Shown one piece after another: positions 39,269 to 48,600 of a DNA stretch of 64,000 nt. The notes under the pieces were generated by a model. That model searched no databases. It was not told the origin of the DNA and saw nothing but the letters and a program-made list of their open reading frames with translations. A program made the position numbers and the translations under genes. This DNA is from Kaustia mangrovi (GTDB taxonomy: Bacteria > Pseudomonadota > Alphaproteobacteria > Rhizobiales > Im1), in the NCBI RefSeq assembly GCF_015482775.1, contig NZ_CP058214.1:1550001-1614000 (forward strand), given 5' to 3'. Position 1 is the stretch's first letter. Each line of letters begins with the position of its first letter.

Positions 39269-39798
39269 CATGGCCGGGCCGCCGCGTTTCGCACAGCCTC
39301 GCGCGCCCAGGCATGGATCGCCAGGCCGACGAGCATGAGGCTCGCCAGGCTGAAGACCGTGCGCAGCGTGTTCCAGGCCGTCCAGCGCGGCGAATAGGCC
39401 GACCAGATCTCCGCGGCCTCGCGCGCAGTCTCCGCGGTCACCTGCGCCAGCGCCCTGTTCATCGGGACATTGACGAGCGCGGTGGGCAGGAAGGCGCCCG
39501 CGAAATAGACAAGCCCCGCAGAGGCCAGAAACAGCCCCGCCCGCCGCCGGCCCGCGAGGACGCACAGCCCGGCGGCGACAAGGGCCGCCACCGGCGTGCC
39601 GAAGAACGACACGAAGAAGACCGGATTCCGCACAGCCACGTTGATACCCTGCATTGCGGGGATCGCGTGAACCGGTGCGCTCAGGTCGAGGCCCGGCATC
39701 GCGGATACGGAATAGGCATAGAAGAACCCCGCGATCGCACCGGTCAGCAAAAGGGTGACCGCGATCGCCAGGGCGGCGAGACGGACGAGCATTGCCAT
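39268..39798 (-). CDS. DUF1772 (anthrone oxygenase-like) membrane protein
   Basis: A 176-residue membrane protein with about four helices: LAALAIAVTLLLTGAIAGFF, PVFFVSFFGTPVAALVAAGL, RAGLFLASAGLVYFAGAFLP and TVFSLASLMLVGLAI. The conserved middle segment NVPMNRAL and the W at TAWNTLRTV match the DUF1772 family, whose name comes from fungal anthrone oxygenases; the bacterial role is unknown. It diverges from a TetR gene with repeated operators between them. Confidence 0.85.
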   Translation of the reverse strand: MAMLVRLAALAIAVTLLLTGAIAGFFYAYSVSAMPGLDLSAPVHAIPAMQGINVAVRNPVFFVSFFGTPVAALVAAGLCVLAGRRRAGLFLASAGLVYFAGAFLPTALVNVPMNRALAQVTAETAREAAEIWSAYSPRWTAWNTLRTVFSLASLMLVGLAIHAWAREAVRNAAARP

Positions 39799-39813
39799 AT
39801 CCTCCGACAGTGG

Positions 39814-39864
39814 GTACCGTTAGGTGAGTACCGTTCGGTACTGAGATTGAGTACCACACGGTAC
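39814..39864. promoter_or_regulatory. Three operator-like palindromes between DUF1772 and tetR
   Basis: Three 14-bp sites of the form GTACC-N4-GGTAC lie at 39814-39827 (imperfect), 39828-39841 (GTACCGTTCGGTAC) and 39851-39864 (GTACCACACGGTAC). They sit in the 117-bp region between the divergent DUF1772 and TetR starts. They are the likely binding sites of the TetR protein. Confidence 0.7.
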
Positions 39865-39915
39865 CGAACCGCACAAGACCGAACGGCGCCTTCCGGGCGC
39901 GAAAGGACAGCCGCC

Positions 39916-40518
39916 ATGCCGGACATGCGGGGAGACGACAGGCGCAACCGCATCCTCGACGCCGCCCTGGCCCTGTTGACATCGGGCGGGCTGGAGGCCG
40001 TCACGACGGCAGCGCTCGCCCGCGAGTCCCGATGCTCCAAGAGCACGCTCTACGTGCTCTTCGCCGACCGGACCGCGATCCTGTCCGCCCTCGTCGCCCG
40101 GCAGGCCGATGCGCTGAACGCCGCCCTCGACGGGATCGACGGGGCGATGCCGCCACGGGATGCGCTGGCGGAGGCGGGCGCACGCCTGCTCGATCTGTTG
40201 ACCTCGCCGGCCTCGCTCGCGATCAACCGGGCGGCGCTCGCCGATGCGACGGGCACGCTCAGCCGCATCCTTGTCGAGGCCGGGCGCGACAGGTCGGCCC
40301 CGAAATTCCTCGATCTGTTCCGCCGCCTCCGGGCCGACGGCACCGTGGAGTTCGCCGATGAGGAAGAGATCTATCGCTGCTTCTACGGCCTGCTGATCGC
40401 CGACCGCCAGATCCTGGCACTCCACGGGGTGAAGGAGGCGCGGCCCGGCCGGGCGGAGCGCCGCCGCATCGCCTCGCAGGCGGTCGCGGCGACCCTCAGG
40501 CTGCATGCGCCATCGTGA
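39916..40518 (+). CDS. TetR-family transcriptional regulator
   Basis: A 200-residue repressor. The helix-turn-helix spans about 10-55: RNRILDAALALLTSGGLEAV then ALARESRCSKSTLYVLFADR. The C-terminal ~140 residues form the ligand-binding helical domain, with a typical closing region (YRCFYGLLIADRQILAL). The ligand is unknown. It is divergent from a DUF1772 membrane protein, its probable target, with three shared palindromes between them. The start at 39916 is the ATG just before the HTH. Confidence 0.85.
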   Translation: MPDMRGDDRRNRILDAALALLTSGGLEAVTTAALARESRCSKSTLYVLFADRTAILSALVARQADALNAALDGIDGAMPPRDALAEAGARLLDLLTSPASLAINRAALADATGTLSRILVEAGRDRSAPKFLDLFRRLRADGTVEFADEEEIYRCFYGLLIADRQILALHGVKEARPGRAERRRIASQAVAATLRLHAPS

Positions 40519-40711
40519 AGATGGCGACGTCAGCGGCCACAAATTGCCGGAACGGTCGGGCACTCCTTGTCCGGGGCCGATTCAAACGGGCTCCAAACTC
40601 CTCTACTATGGCCCTGTCCGGATCAGACGGGCGGTGATTCGCCGCGAGAGCGCGGCGCACCGGCACGGGCGCCACGACGGTGCGTCCGCAAGGGGATATG
40701 GCTGAACAGCG

Positions 40712-43243
40712 ATGCGGGACGGCGCGGGACACGCCCCACAGACCATGCGTTGGCACGCGGCCCTGGCGCTTGCCACCGCGGGCCCGTGGCTCGTCGCCGC
40801 CCCCGCCCCGGCACGCGCCCTGCCGTCGGCGGAGGCCATTGCCACGCGGATCGCCACCGAGCCGCTGACCTTCGCCGTGGCGCTGCTCGCCGCGGTCGTC
40901 TTCGCCTGGGCGCTTGTCGAGACCCGTCGGCTCGCCCGCATGCTGCGCCAGGCGCGCAAGCGCGCGAGCGATCTGGAGACCGAGCTCAACGAGGCCGAGA
41001 TCGCGCTCACGGCGGAGCCGCATCTCCTGTTCATCTGGCGCGGGCGCGACGAGGACCCGGAGCGCATTGCCGGCGACATGCGCGGCACCTGCACCGTGCC
41101 GGACACCCCCGACAGGCTCGCCGATTTCTCAGGCTGGCTCGAACCGGAATCGGTGAACACGCTCAAGGCCGCGCTCGCGGAGCTACGCGCACGGGGCACC
41201 GCGTTCAATTTCGGCATCAAGACCGCGCAAGGCGACCTGCTGGAGGCCGACGGGCGCGCGGCCGGCGGGCTCGCCACATTGCGCCTGCGCCCCCTGGCGG
41301 GCGAGCGCCTCGAGCTCACCGAACTCGCCCACGACCGACGCAAGCTCGCCCGCCAGGTCGACCGCCTGGCCGCCATTCTCGACAGCGCGCCGATGCCCGT
41401 CTGGCTGCGGCTCGGCGACGGCCGGCTCGCCTGGGCGAACCGGGCCTATGTCACCGCGCTGGAGGCCGCGAGCCTCGACGAGGTGCTCTCCTCCGGCGCG
41501 GAGCTGTTCGCGTCGGTCGAGGGATCGGGCGGGGATGCCCCGCGCCGGCAGCGCGACCATACGGTGATCGGCGGCACCAAGAAGGCGCTCGACATCGTCG
41601 AGGTGCCGGTCGAGGACGGATGTGCCGGCTTCGCCATCGACGTCTCCGAGCTGGAGGATTCCGAGAAGGAGCTCAAGCGCCATATCCGCGCCCATGCCAG
41701 CACGCTCGACAAGCTGGCCACCGCCATCGCCATATTCGGCCCGGACCAGCGCCTGCGCTTCCACAATGCGGCCTATGCCGATCTCTGGCAGCTCGACCCG
41801 GAATGGCTCGACACCCACCCCTATGACAGCGAGATCCTCGACCGCCTGCGCGAGCAGCGCTGCCTGCCCGAGCAGGCCAATTACCGCGACTGGAAGGCGC
41901 GCCTCCTGGAAGCCTACAACACGCTCGACACGCGCGAGGACTGGTGGCACCTGCCCGACGGGCGCACGCTGCGCGTCGTCGCCGAGCAGCACCCCTTCGG
42001 CGGGGTCACCTATCTCTACGAGAACATCACCGAGATGATCCGGCTGGAGAGCAGCTACAACGAGCTGATCGGCGTCCAGCGCGAAACCCTCGACAACCTC
42101 CATGAGGGTATCGCCCTGTTCGGGACGGACGGGCGGCTCAAGCTGTTCAATCCGGCCTATGCGACGCTGTGGTCGCTCGACGGCGAGTTCCTGGCGGACG
42201 ATCCGCATATCGACGACATCATCGCCATGTGCCGCGAGCACCTGCCCGACGACGCGCTGTGGGACGAGCTGAAATACGCCATCACCTCGCTTGACGACGG
42301 GCGCCGGGCGCTCAAGGCGCGCCTCGAGCGCCCCGACGGCTCCGTCCTCGACTTCGCGCTCGCCCCCCTGCCCGACGGCAACACGCTCATCACCTATACC
42401 GACGTCACCGACAGCTCGCGGATGGAGCGCGCCCTGCGCGAGCGCGCCGAGGCGCTGGAGGCCGCGGACAAGCTGAAGACCGACTTCCTGTCCAACGTCT
42501 CCTACGAGCTGCGCACGCCGCTCACCAACATCATCGGCTTCGCCGACAGCCTGATGCTGGGGCTCGCCGGCGACCTGGAGCCGAAGCAGCGCGAATACAT
42601 GCAGGACATCCTGACCTCGTCGGCCGACCTCCTCTCCGTCATCGACGCCATACTGGACCTCACCACCATCGATGCCGGCGCCATGGAGCTCAACCTGGAG
42701 CCGGTGGACGTCGCCGGCCTTCTCACGGAGGCGGCCCGGGAGATGCACGACCCCGTGCACAAACGCGCCATCACGCTGCAGGTGGAAATTCCCGAGGATG
42801 CGGGTATGGTCAAGGCCGACCGCCGCCGGCTCGGCCAGGTGCTCCATCACCTCCTGTCCAACGCCGTCGGCTTCAGCCCCGACCGCAGCACCGTCCATAT
42901 GGGCGCACGGCGCGAGGGCGACGAGCTCGTCATGTGGGTGAGCGACACGGGCAAGGGCATGGACCAGGACTTCCAGAAGGCCGCCTTCGAGCGCTTCCGG
43001 GCGCGCCCCGCCGCCTCCGGCCATCGCGGCCCGGGGCTCGGCCTGGCGCTGGTGAAGAGCTTCGTGGAGCTCCATGACGGCACGGTCGCGCTGCGCTCGA
43101 AGGTCGATCAGGGCACGACCGTCATCTGCCGGCTGCCGGCGGACGGGCCCGACAGCGCCGGGCAAGCCGCCCGCATCAACCCCGCCCCCGTCTCCCGGCC
43201 CGTCGCCGACGAAGCCCGCATGCCGACGACGGCCACGGGATAG
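40712..43243 (+). CDS. divL: DivL-like histidine kinase homologue (Tyr in place of His)
   Basis: An 843-residue membrane-bound PAS-domain kinase homologue. An N-terminal helix (FAVALLAAVVFAWALVETRR, about 48-68) is followed by several PAS-like domains (about 220-590). The dimerisation box reads FLSNVSYELRTPLTNIIGFA, with Tyr where a histidine kinase has the phosphorylated His. The ATPase boxes are intact (LSNAVGFSPD, SDTGKGMD, GPGLGLALVKSF). A Tyr at this place is the mark of Caulobacter DivL, which controls CckA and the cell cycle. Position next to tsaE-amgK-murU-addBA is conserved in Rhizobiales. Confidence 0.8.
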   Translation: MRDGAGHAPQTMRWHAALALATAGPWLVAAPAPARALPSAEAIATRIATEPLTFAVALLAAVVFAWALVETRRLARMLRQARKRASDLETELNEAEIALTAEPHLLFIWRGRDEDPERIAGDMRGTCTVPDTPDRLADFSGWLEPESVNTLKAALAELRARGTAFNFGIKTAQGDLLEADGRAAGGLATLRLRPLAGERLELTELAHDRRKLARQVDRLAAILDSAPMPVWLRLGDGRLAWANRAYVTALEAASLDEVLSSGAELFASVEGSGGDAPRRQRDHTVIGGTKKALDIVEVPVEDGCAGFAIDVSELEDSEKELKRHIRAHASTLDKLATAIAIFGPDQRLRFHNAAYADLWQLDPEWLDTHPYDSEILDRLREQRCLPEQANYRDWKARLLEAYNTLDTREDWWHLPDGRTLRVVAEQHPFGGVTYLYENITEMIRLESSYNELIGVQRETLDNLHEGIALFGTDGRLKLFNPAYATLWSLDGEFLADDPHIDDIIAMCREHLPDDALWDELKYAITSLDDGRRALKARLERPDGSVLDFALAPLPDGNTLITYTDVTDSSRMERALRERAEALEAADKLKTDFLSNVSYELRTPLTNIIGFADSLMLGLAGDLEPKQREYMQDILTSSADLLSVIDAILDLTTIDAGAMELNLEPVDVAGLLTEAAREMHDPVHKRAITLQVEIPEDAGMVKADRRRLGQVLHHLLSNAVGFSPDRSTVHMGARREGDELVMWVSDTGKGMDQDFQKAAFERFRARPAASGHRGPGLGLALVKSFVELHDGTVALRSKVDQGTTVICRLPADGPDSAGQAARINPAPVSRPVADEARMPTTATG

Positions 43244-43249
43244 GCCCCC

Positions 43250-44896
43250 ATGTCAGGTCCCATGACAGGTCCGATGACAGACCCGATGGCAGACCCCGTG
43301 CCGCAGCCGACCCGCCGACAGCCGACACAGACCGCACCGATGCAGCCCGAAGCCACGCGCACGATCCCACTCCCCGACGCGACCGCGACCGAGGCGTTCG
43401 CGCACAAGCTGTCGCTCTTCGTGCGGCCCGGCGACACGATCTGTCTCGGCGGCGATCTCGGCACCGGCAAGACGACACTCGCCCGCGCGCTGATCCGAGC
43501 GCTCGCCGGCGATGCCGCGCTCGAGGTGCCGAGCCCGACCTTCACGCTCGTCCAGAGCTACGACACGCCGCGCATGGCCGTCTACCATGTCGATCTCTAC
43601 CGGATCGCCGATGCCGGCGAGGTCGCCGAGCTCGGGCTCGCCGACATGGCGCGCGACGCGCTCGTCATCGTGGAGTGGCCGGAGCGCGCGGGCAGCGCCC
43701 TGCCCGCCGACCGGCTCGACATCCTGCTGGAGGAGACCGACACGGGCACGGATGGAAGCGCCGATGGGAGCGCGGACGAGCGCCGCGCAACGCTTGCCGG
43801 CCATGGCCGGTGGGCGGCAACGGTCGCACGCATGGCGGCCATAGAGGGCTTCCTGGACAGCGCCGGCTGGGCTGCGGCGGAGCGCCGCTTCCTGCAGGGC
43901 GACGCCTCCGCGCGGCGCTACGAGGCGTTGCACCTTGCCGGCCATGTCGACGTCCTGCTGATGGACATGCCGCGCCAGCCCGACGGTCCGCCGGTCCGCG
44001 ACGGCCTGCCCTACAGCCGGATCGCCCATCTTGCCGAGGATGTCCGCCCCGTCGTCGCCATCGGCGGCGCGCTGCGCCGCATCGGCCTGTCCGCACCGGC
44101 GATCCACGCCTGCGACATGGACCACGGGCTCCTGCTGATCGAGCGCCTCGACGGGGAGGTCTATGGCGATATGGCGCGCCGCGGCGCCGATATGGGCGAG
44201 CCCATGACGGCCGCCGTCGACGTGCTCATCGCCATCGCGCGGGCGGGCCTCGCTCCCACAATGGCGCTGCCCGACGGCACGGACTACACGGTGCCGCCCT
44301 TCGACCGCGACGCCCGGGAAATCGAGGCGGGGCTGCTCCTCGACTGGTTCTGGCCGTTCAGGCTGGGCACGGCGCCCTCCGGCGACGCCGCGCGCGCCTT
44401 CCGCGAGGCCTGGCGCGCCGTCTGGCCCGCCGTGGAGACCGGCGAGACCGCCTGGATCCTGCGCGACTACCACTCCCCCAACCTCATCTGGCTGCCCGAC
44501 CGGGAGGCGGAGGCGCGCGTCGGCGTGATCGACTATCAGGACGCGGTGATCGGGCATCCCGCCTACGATCTCGCCTCGCTCCTGCAGGATGCGCGCATCG
44601 ACGTCGCGCAGGAGACCGAGCGCGACCTCCTCGACTATTACCTCGCCCGGCGCGAGGCGGAGGAGCCGGGCTTCGACGCGGCCGCCTTCCGCGCCGCCTA
44701 TGCCGTCATCGCCGCGCAGCGGGCGACCAAGATCCTCGGCATCTTCGCGCGCCTCAAGGAGCGCGACGGAAAACCGGGCTATTTGCGCCACCTGCCGCGC
44801 GTGTCACATTATCTTGAACGCAATCTGCAACATGAGGCGCTTGGCCCGGTGCGCGACTGGTTCGCCGCCCATCTGCCGCAGAACATCCGGATCTGA
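43250..44896 (+). CDS. TsaE-AmgK fusion: tRNA t6A ATPase plus sugar-amine phosphotransferase
   Basis: A 548-residue bifunctional protein. Residues 1-30 are a Met/Pro-rich leader from a 12-bp repeat. About 35-165 is TsaE, the ATPase needed for t6A tRNA modification: GGDLGTGKTTLARAL (Walker A), then SPTFTLVQSY and YHVDLYRI. About 195-540 is an aminoglycoside-phosphotransferase-fold kinase: LLLIERLDGEVYG, the catalytic loop LRDYHSPNLIWL and VIDYQDAVIGHPAYDL. It resembles AmgK, which phosphorylates MurNAc/GlcNAc in peptidoglycan recycling; the next gene is MurU-like, its partner. This fusion is known in Rhizobiales. The divL stop lies 6 bp upstream. Confidence 0.9.
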   Translation: MSGPMTGPMTDPMADPVPQPTRRQPTQTAPMQPEATRTIPLPDATATEAFAHKLSLFVRPGDTICLGGDLGTGKTTLARALIRALAGDAALEVPSPTFTLVQSYDTPRMAVYHVDLYRIADAGEVAELGLADMARDALVIVEWPERAGSALPADRLDILLEETDTGTDGSADGSADERRATLAGHGRWAATVARMAAIEGFLDSAGWAAAERRFLQGDASARRYEALHLAGHVDVLLMDMPRQPDGPPVRDGLPYSRIAHLAEDVRPVVAIGGALRRIGLSAPAIHACDMDHGLLLIERLDGEVYGDMARRGADMGEPMTAAVDVLIAIARAGLAPTMALPDGTDYTVPPFDRDAREIEAGLLLDWFWPFRLGTAPSGDAARAFREAWRAVWPAVETGETAWILRDYHSPNLIWLPDREAEARVGVIDYQDAVIGHPAYDLASLLQDARIDVAQETERDLLDYYLARREAEEPGFDAAAFRAAYAVIAAQRATKILGIFARLKERDGKPGYLRHLPRVSHYLERNLQHEALGPVRDWFAAHLPQNIRI

Positions 44897-44912
44897 ACGA
44901 GACCCCACGCAA

Positions 44913-45674
44913 ATGACGCTTGAGGACGACACCGTCACCATCGCGCGCCCCTCCGCCGACCCCCGGCTCGGCCGGCGCGCCATGATCATGGCCGCAGGGC
45001 TCGGCCGGCGCATGCTGCCCCTGACCGAGGACCGGCCGAAGCCGCTCGTCGAGGTCGGCGGCCGGCCGCTCATCGCCTATTCGCTCGACCGGATCGCGCA
45101 GGCCGGCGTGGAGCGCGCGGTGGTCAACGTCCACTACTGCGCCGACCAGATCGAGGCCTTCCTCGGCGGCGTCGGCCAGCCGGACATCGTCGTCTCGAAC
45201 GAGCGCGACCGGCTGCTCGACACCGGCGGCGGCATCGTCCGCGCCCTGCCGGAGCTCGGCGAGGACCCGTTCTTCATCCTCAACAGCGACGCCATCTGGA
45301 TCGAGGGGGCCGAGCCGGCGCTGGAGCGGCTGCGCGCGCGCTGGGACGAGGACGCCATGGACTGCCTGATGCTGCTGGCGGCGACCGCGACCAGCATCGG
45401 CTATACCGGCTATGGCGATTTTCACATGGACCCCGATGGCCGGCTCTTCCGGCGCGGCGAGGGCGAGGTGGCGCCGTTCACCTTCGCCGGCGCCTATCTG
45501 GTCCATCCCCGCCTCTTCGCCGGCATGGCGGAGGAGCCCTTCTCCATGAACCTCCTGTGGGACCGGGCCGCGGCCCGGGGCCGGCTCTACGGCCTGCGCC
45601 ACGACGGCGTGTGGCTCCATGTCGGCACGCCGGACGCGATCGCCGCCGCGGAGACCGCGCTCAAGGACCTGTGA
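44913..45674 (+). CDS. murU: MurNAc-1-phosphate uridylyltransferase-like nucleotidyltransferase
   Basis: A 253-residue nucleotidyltransferase. The signature AMIMAAGLGRRMLPLTEDRP and KPLVEVGGRPLI, the metal-binding FFILNSDAIW and the LDTGGGIVRALP segment match the MurU family, which makes UDP-MurNAc from MurNAc-1-P in peptidoglycan recycling. I start at the ATG at 44913 (MTLEDDTVTIARP). It follows the AmgK-like domain by 16 bp and overlaps addB by one base. Together AmgK and MurU would form a recycling bypass to UDP-MurNAc. Confidence 0.88.
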   Translation: MTLEDDTVTIARPSADPRLGRRAMIMAAGLGRRMLPLTEDRPKPLVEVGGRPLIAYSLDRIAQAGVERAVVNVHYCADQIEAFLGGVGQPDIVVSNERDRLLDTGGGIVRALPELGEDPFFILNSDAIWIEGAEPALERLRARWDEDAMDCLMLLAATATSIGYTGYGDFHMDPDGRLFRRGEGEVAPFTFAGAYLVHPRLFAGMAEEPFSMNLLWDRAAARGRLYGLRHDGVWLHVGTPDAIAAAETALKDL

Positions 45675-48600
45675 TGGCCGGCGGCGGCCAGCCCCCGCGC
45701 GTCTTCACCGTGCCGCCGGGCGCGCCGTTCCTCGACCGCCTGGCCGCCGCGATCCTCGCCGGCGACCTTCCGGCACCCGGGGGCGAACCGCCCGACCCGC
45801 TCGCCCTGCCGCGCTACACGGTGCTCGTGCCGACCCGGCGGGCCGCGCGCATGCTGACCGAGCGCTTCCTTGCCCACGGCGACGGCGATGCCCGCCTGCT
45901 GCCGCAGATCCACCCCCTCGGCGATGTGGACGAGGAGGAGCTGGCGCTTTCCGGCGAGGACATGGCCGACGAAGGCGGCCTCGACATGGCGCCCGCCATC
46001 GCACCGCTGGAGCGCGAGCTCCTGCTGGCCCGCCTCCTGCTCGACTGGGCGGCGGAGAACCCCGAGCACCATCTGGGCCGCACGCTCAATGCCGGCCCGG
46101 CGCAGGCGATCTCGCTCGCCCGCTCGCTCGCCCGGCTGATCGATTCGCTGGAGACGGAGGAGCTGCCGATCGACAGGCTCGACGCGCTCGCCGGCGGCGA
46201 CTATCCCGAGCACCGCAAGACCGTCCTCGATTTCCTGACACTGGTGCGCCACACCCTGCCGGAGGCGCTCGCCGCGCGCGGGCTCACAGGACCCGCCGCC
46301 CGGCGCGCGAGGCTCCTGTCCATCGAGGCCGACAGGCTTGCCCGCACGCCGCCCGACGCGCCGGTCATCGCGGCGGGCTCCACCGGCTCCATCCCGGCGA
46401 CGGCGCGGCTGCTCTCCGTCATTGCCCGCCTGCCGCGCGGCGCGGTCGTCCTGCCGGGCCTCGACCGCGATCTCGACGAGGCGGGCTGGGCGGCTCTCGC
46501 CCCACAGCACCCGCAATTCGGGCTGCGCCAGCTCCTTGACGGGATCGGTCTCGACCGCGAGGCGGTCATGGATCTGACCCCCGGCCCCGACGCGCCGCGC
46601 GCCCGCCTCATGAGCGAGGTCATGCGCCCCTCCGAGACCACCGAGCGCTGGCGGCACGCCATGGCGAGCCTGACGGGCCCGGAACTCGATGCCGCGCTCG
46701 ACGGCCTCGACGCCATCGAGGCGCCGACGCCGCGCGAGGAGGCGCTCGCCATCGCCCTCGTCATGCGCCGCACGCTGGAGACGCCGGGCCGCACGGCGGC
46801 GCTCGTGACGCCCGACCGCCGGCTCGCCCGCCGCGTCGCCGCCGAGCTCGAACGCTGGGACGTCGCGGTGGACGATACCGCCGGCACGCCTCTCGCCCAG
46901 ACGCCCCAGGGCGCCTTCATGCTCCATGTGCTGGACGCCTGGACGAGCGACTTCGCCCCCGTCGCGCTGCTCGCCCTCGTCAAGCATCCGCTCGCCGCCT
47001 TCGGGCTCGAACGTGCGGAGCTGCGCCGGCGCGCGCGCGGGCTGGAGATCGCCCTCCTGCGCGGCCTGCGCCCGCCGGCGGGCCTCGACGGCCTCGCCCA
47101 TGCGCTCAAGGCGCGCCGCCGCGCGGCCGAAGAGGGCAAGGTGCGGCTGCACCCCGCGATCCGCCGCCTCCGCCCGCAGGACTGGGACGGGCTGGAGGAC
47201 CTCATGGCCCGGCTCCAATCCGCCTTCGCCGCGCTCGGGGAAATGCCGGACGGGCCGTCGGCCATCGCCGCCCATGTCACCGCGCATGTGACGGTGGCGG
47301 AGAAGGCCGCGCACACGCCGCGCGACGATGCCGCGCTGTGGCGCGAGGAGGCGGGCGAGGCGCTGAGCGGGTTCCTCGCCGGCCTCATCGAGGCGAGCGA
47401 CGCCGGCCCCGCGCTCGATCCGCGCTCCTATGCCGGCGCGCTGCGCGCCATGATGGCCGGGCGCCCGGTGCGCGCCCGCTTCGGGCTCCATCCCCGCCTC
47501 GCCATATACGGCCTTCTGGAGGCCCGGCTGGTCGCCGCCGACGTGATGATCCTCGGCGGGCTCAACGAGGCCGTCTGGCCGTCGGAGCCGGAAGACGATC
47601 CGTGGCTCAACCGTCCGATGCGCGCCGAGATCGGCCTGCCGCTGCCGGAGCGGCGCATCGGCCTTGCCGCCCACGATTTCGTGCAGGCCGCGAGCGCGCC
47701 GCGCGTGCATCTCACCTGGTCGCGCAAGATCGACGGCGCCCCCGCCGTGCCGTCCCGCTGGGTGCTGCGCCTGAAGGCCCTGTTGCAGACCGCCGGCGCG
47801 GAGGCGGCGCTCGTGCCGGAGAGCCCCTGGCTCGACCGGGCGTCCATGCTCGACACGCCCGACACCGCGATGGAGATCGCGCCGCCGCGCCCCGCCCCGC
47901 CCGTCGAGGCGCGCCCGCGCCAGCTCTCCGTGACGCGTATCGAGGAGTGGATCCGCGACCCCTATGCGATCTTCGCGCGCAACATCCTGCGGCTGGAGCC
48001 CCTCGACCCGATCGACGCCCTGCCCGGCCCCGCCGAGCGCGGCACGCTCGTCCACGGCGCGCTCCAGCGCTTCGCCGAGCGCCACCCCGAGCGGCTGCCC
48101 GACGACCCGGTCGCGGAACTCATGGCGGCGGGCCGCGAGGTCTTCGGGCCCTGGATGGACTACCCGGATGTGCGCGGTTTCTGGTGGCCGCAATATGAGC
48201 GCATGGCGCGCTGGTTCGCGGCGGAGGAGGAAACCCTGCGCACCGGCACGGCGCGGCAATGGGCGGAACTCTCCGGACGGCTCGAGCTCGATGCGCCGGC
48301 CGGCGCCTTCGCGCTGACGGGCCGCGCCGACCGCCTCGACCTGCTTCAGGACGGCACGGCGCGGCTGATCGACTACAAGACCGGACAGCCGCCCTCCAGG
48401 GCGCAGGTCGAGGCGGGGCTGAGCCCGCAGCTCCCGCTGGAGGCGCGGATGGTCGAGGCGGGCGCCTTCGAGGGCGTCGGCCCGCTGCCCGTCGGCGCGC
48501 TCGCCTATATCCGGCTCACCGGCGGCGAGCCCGCCGGCAGGACCGTCATGCTCGACGGTCTCGACGTGCCGCAGGTCGTGGAGCAGACCGTCGAGGGCCT

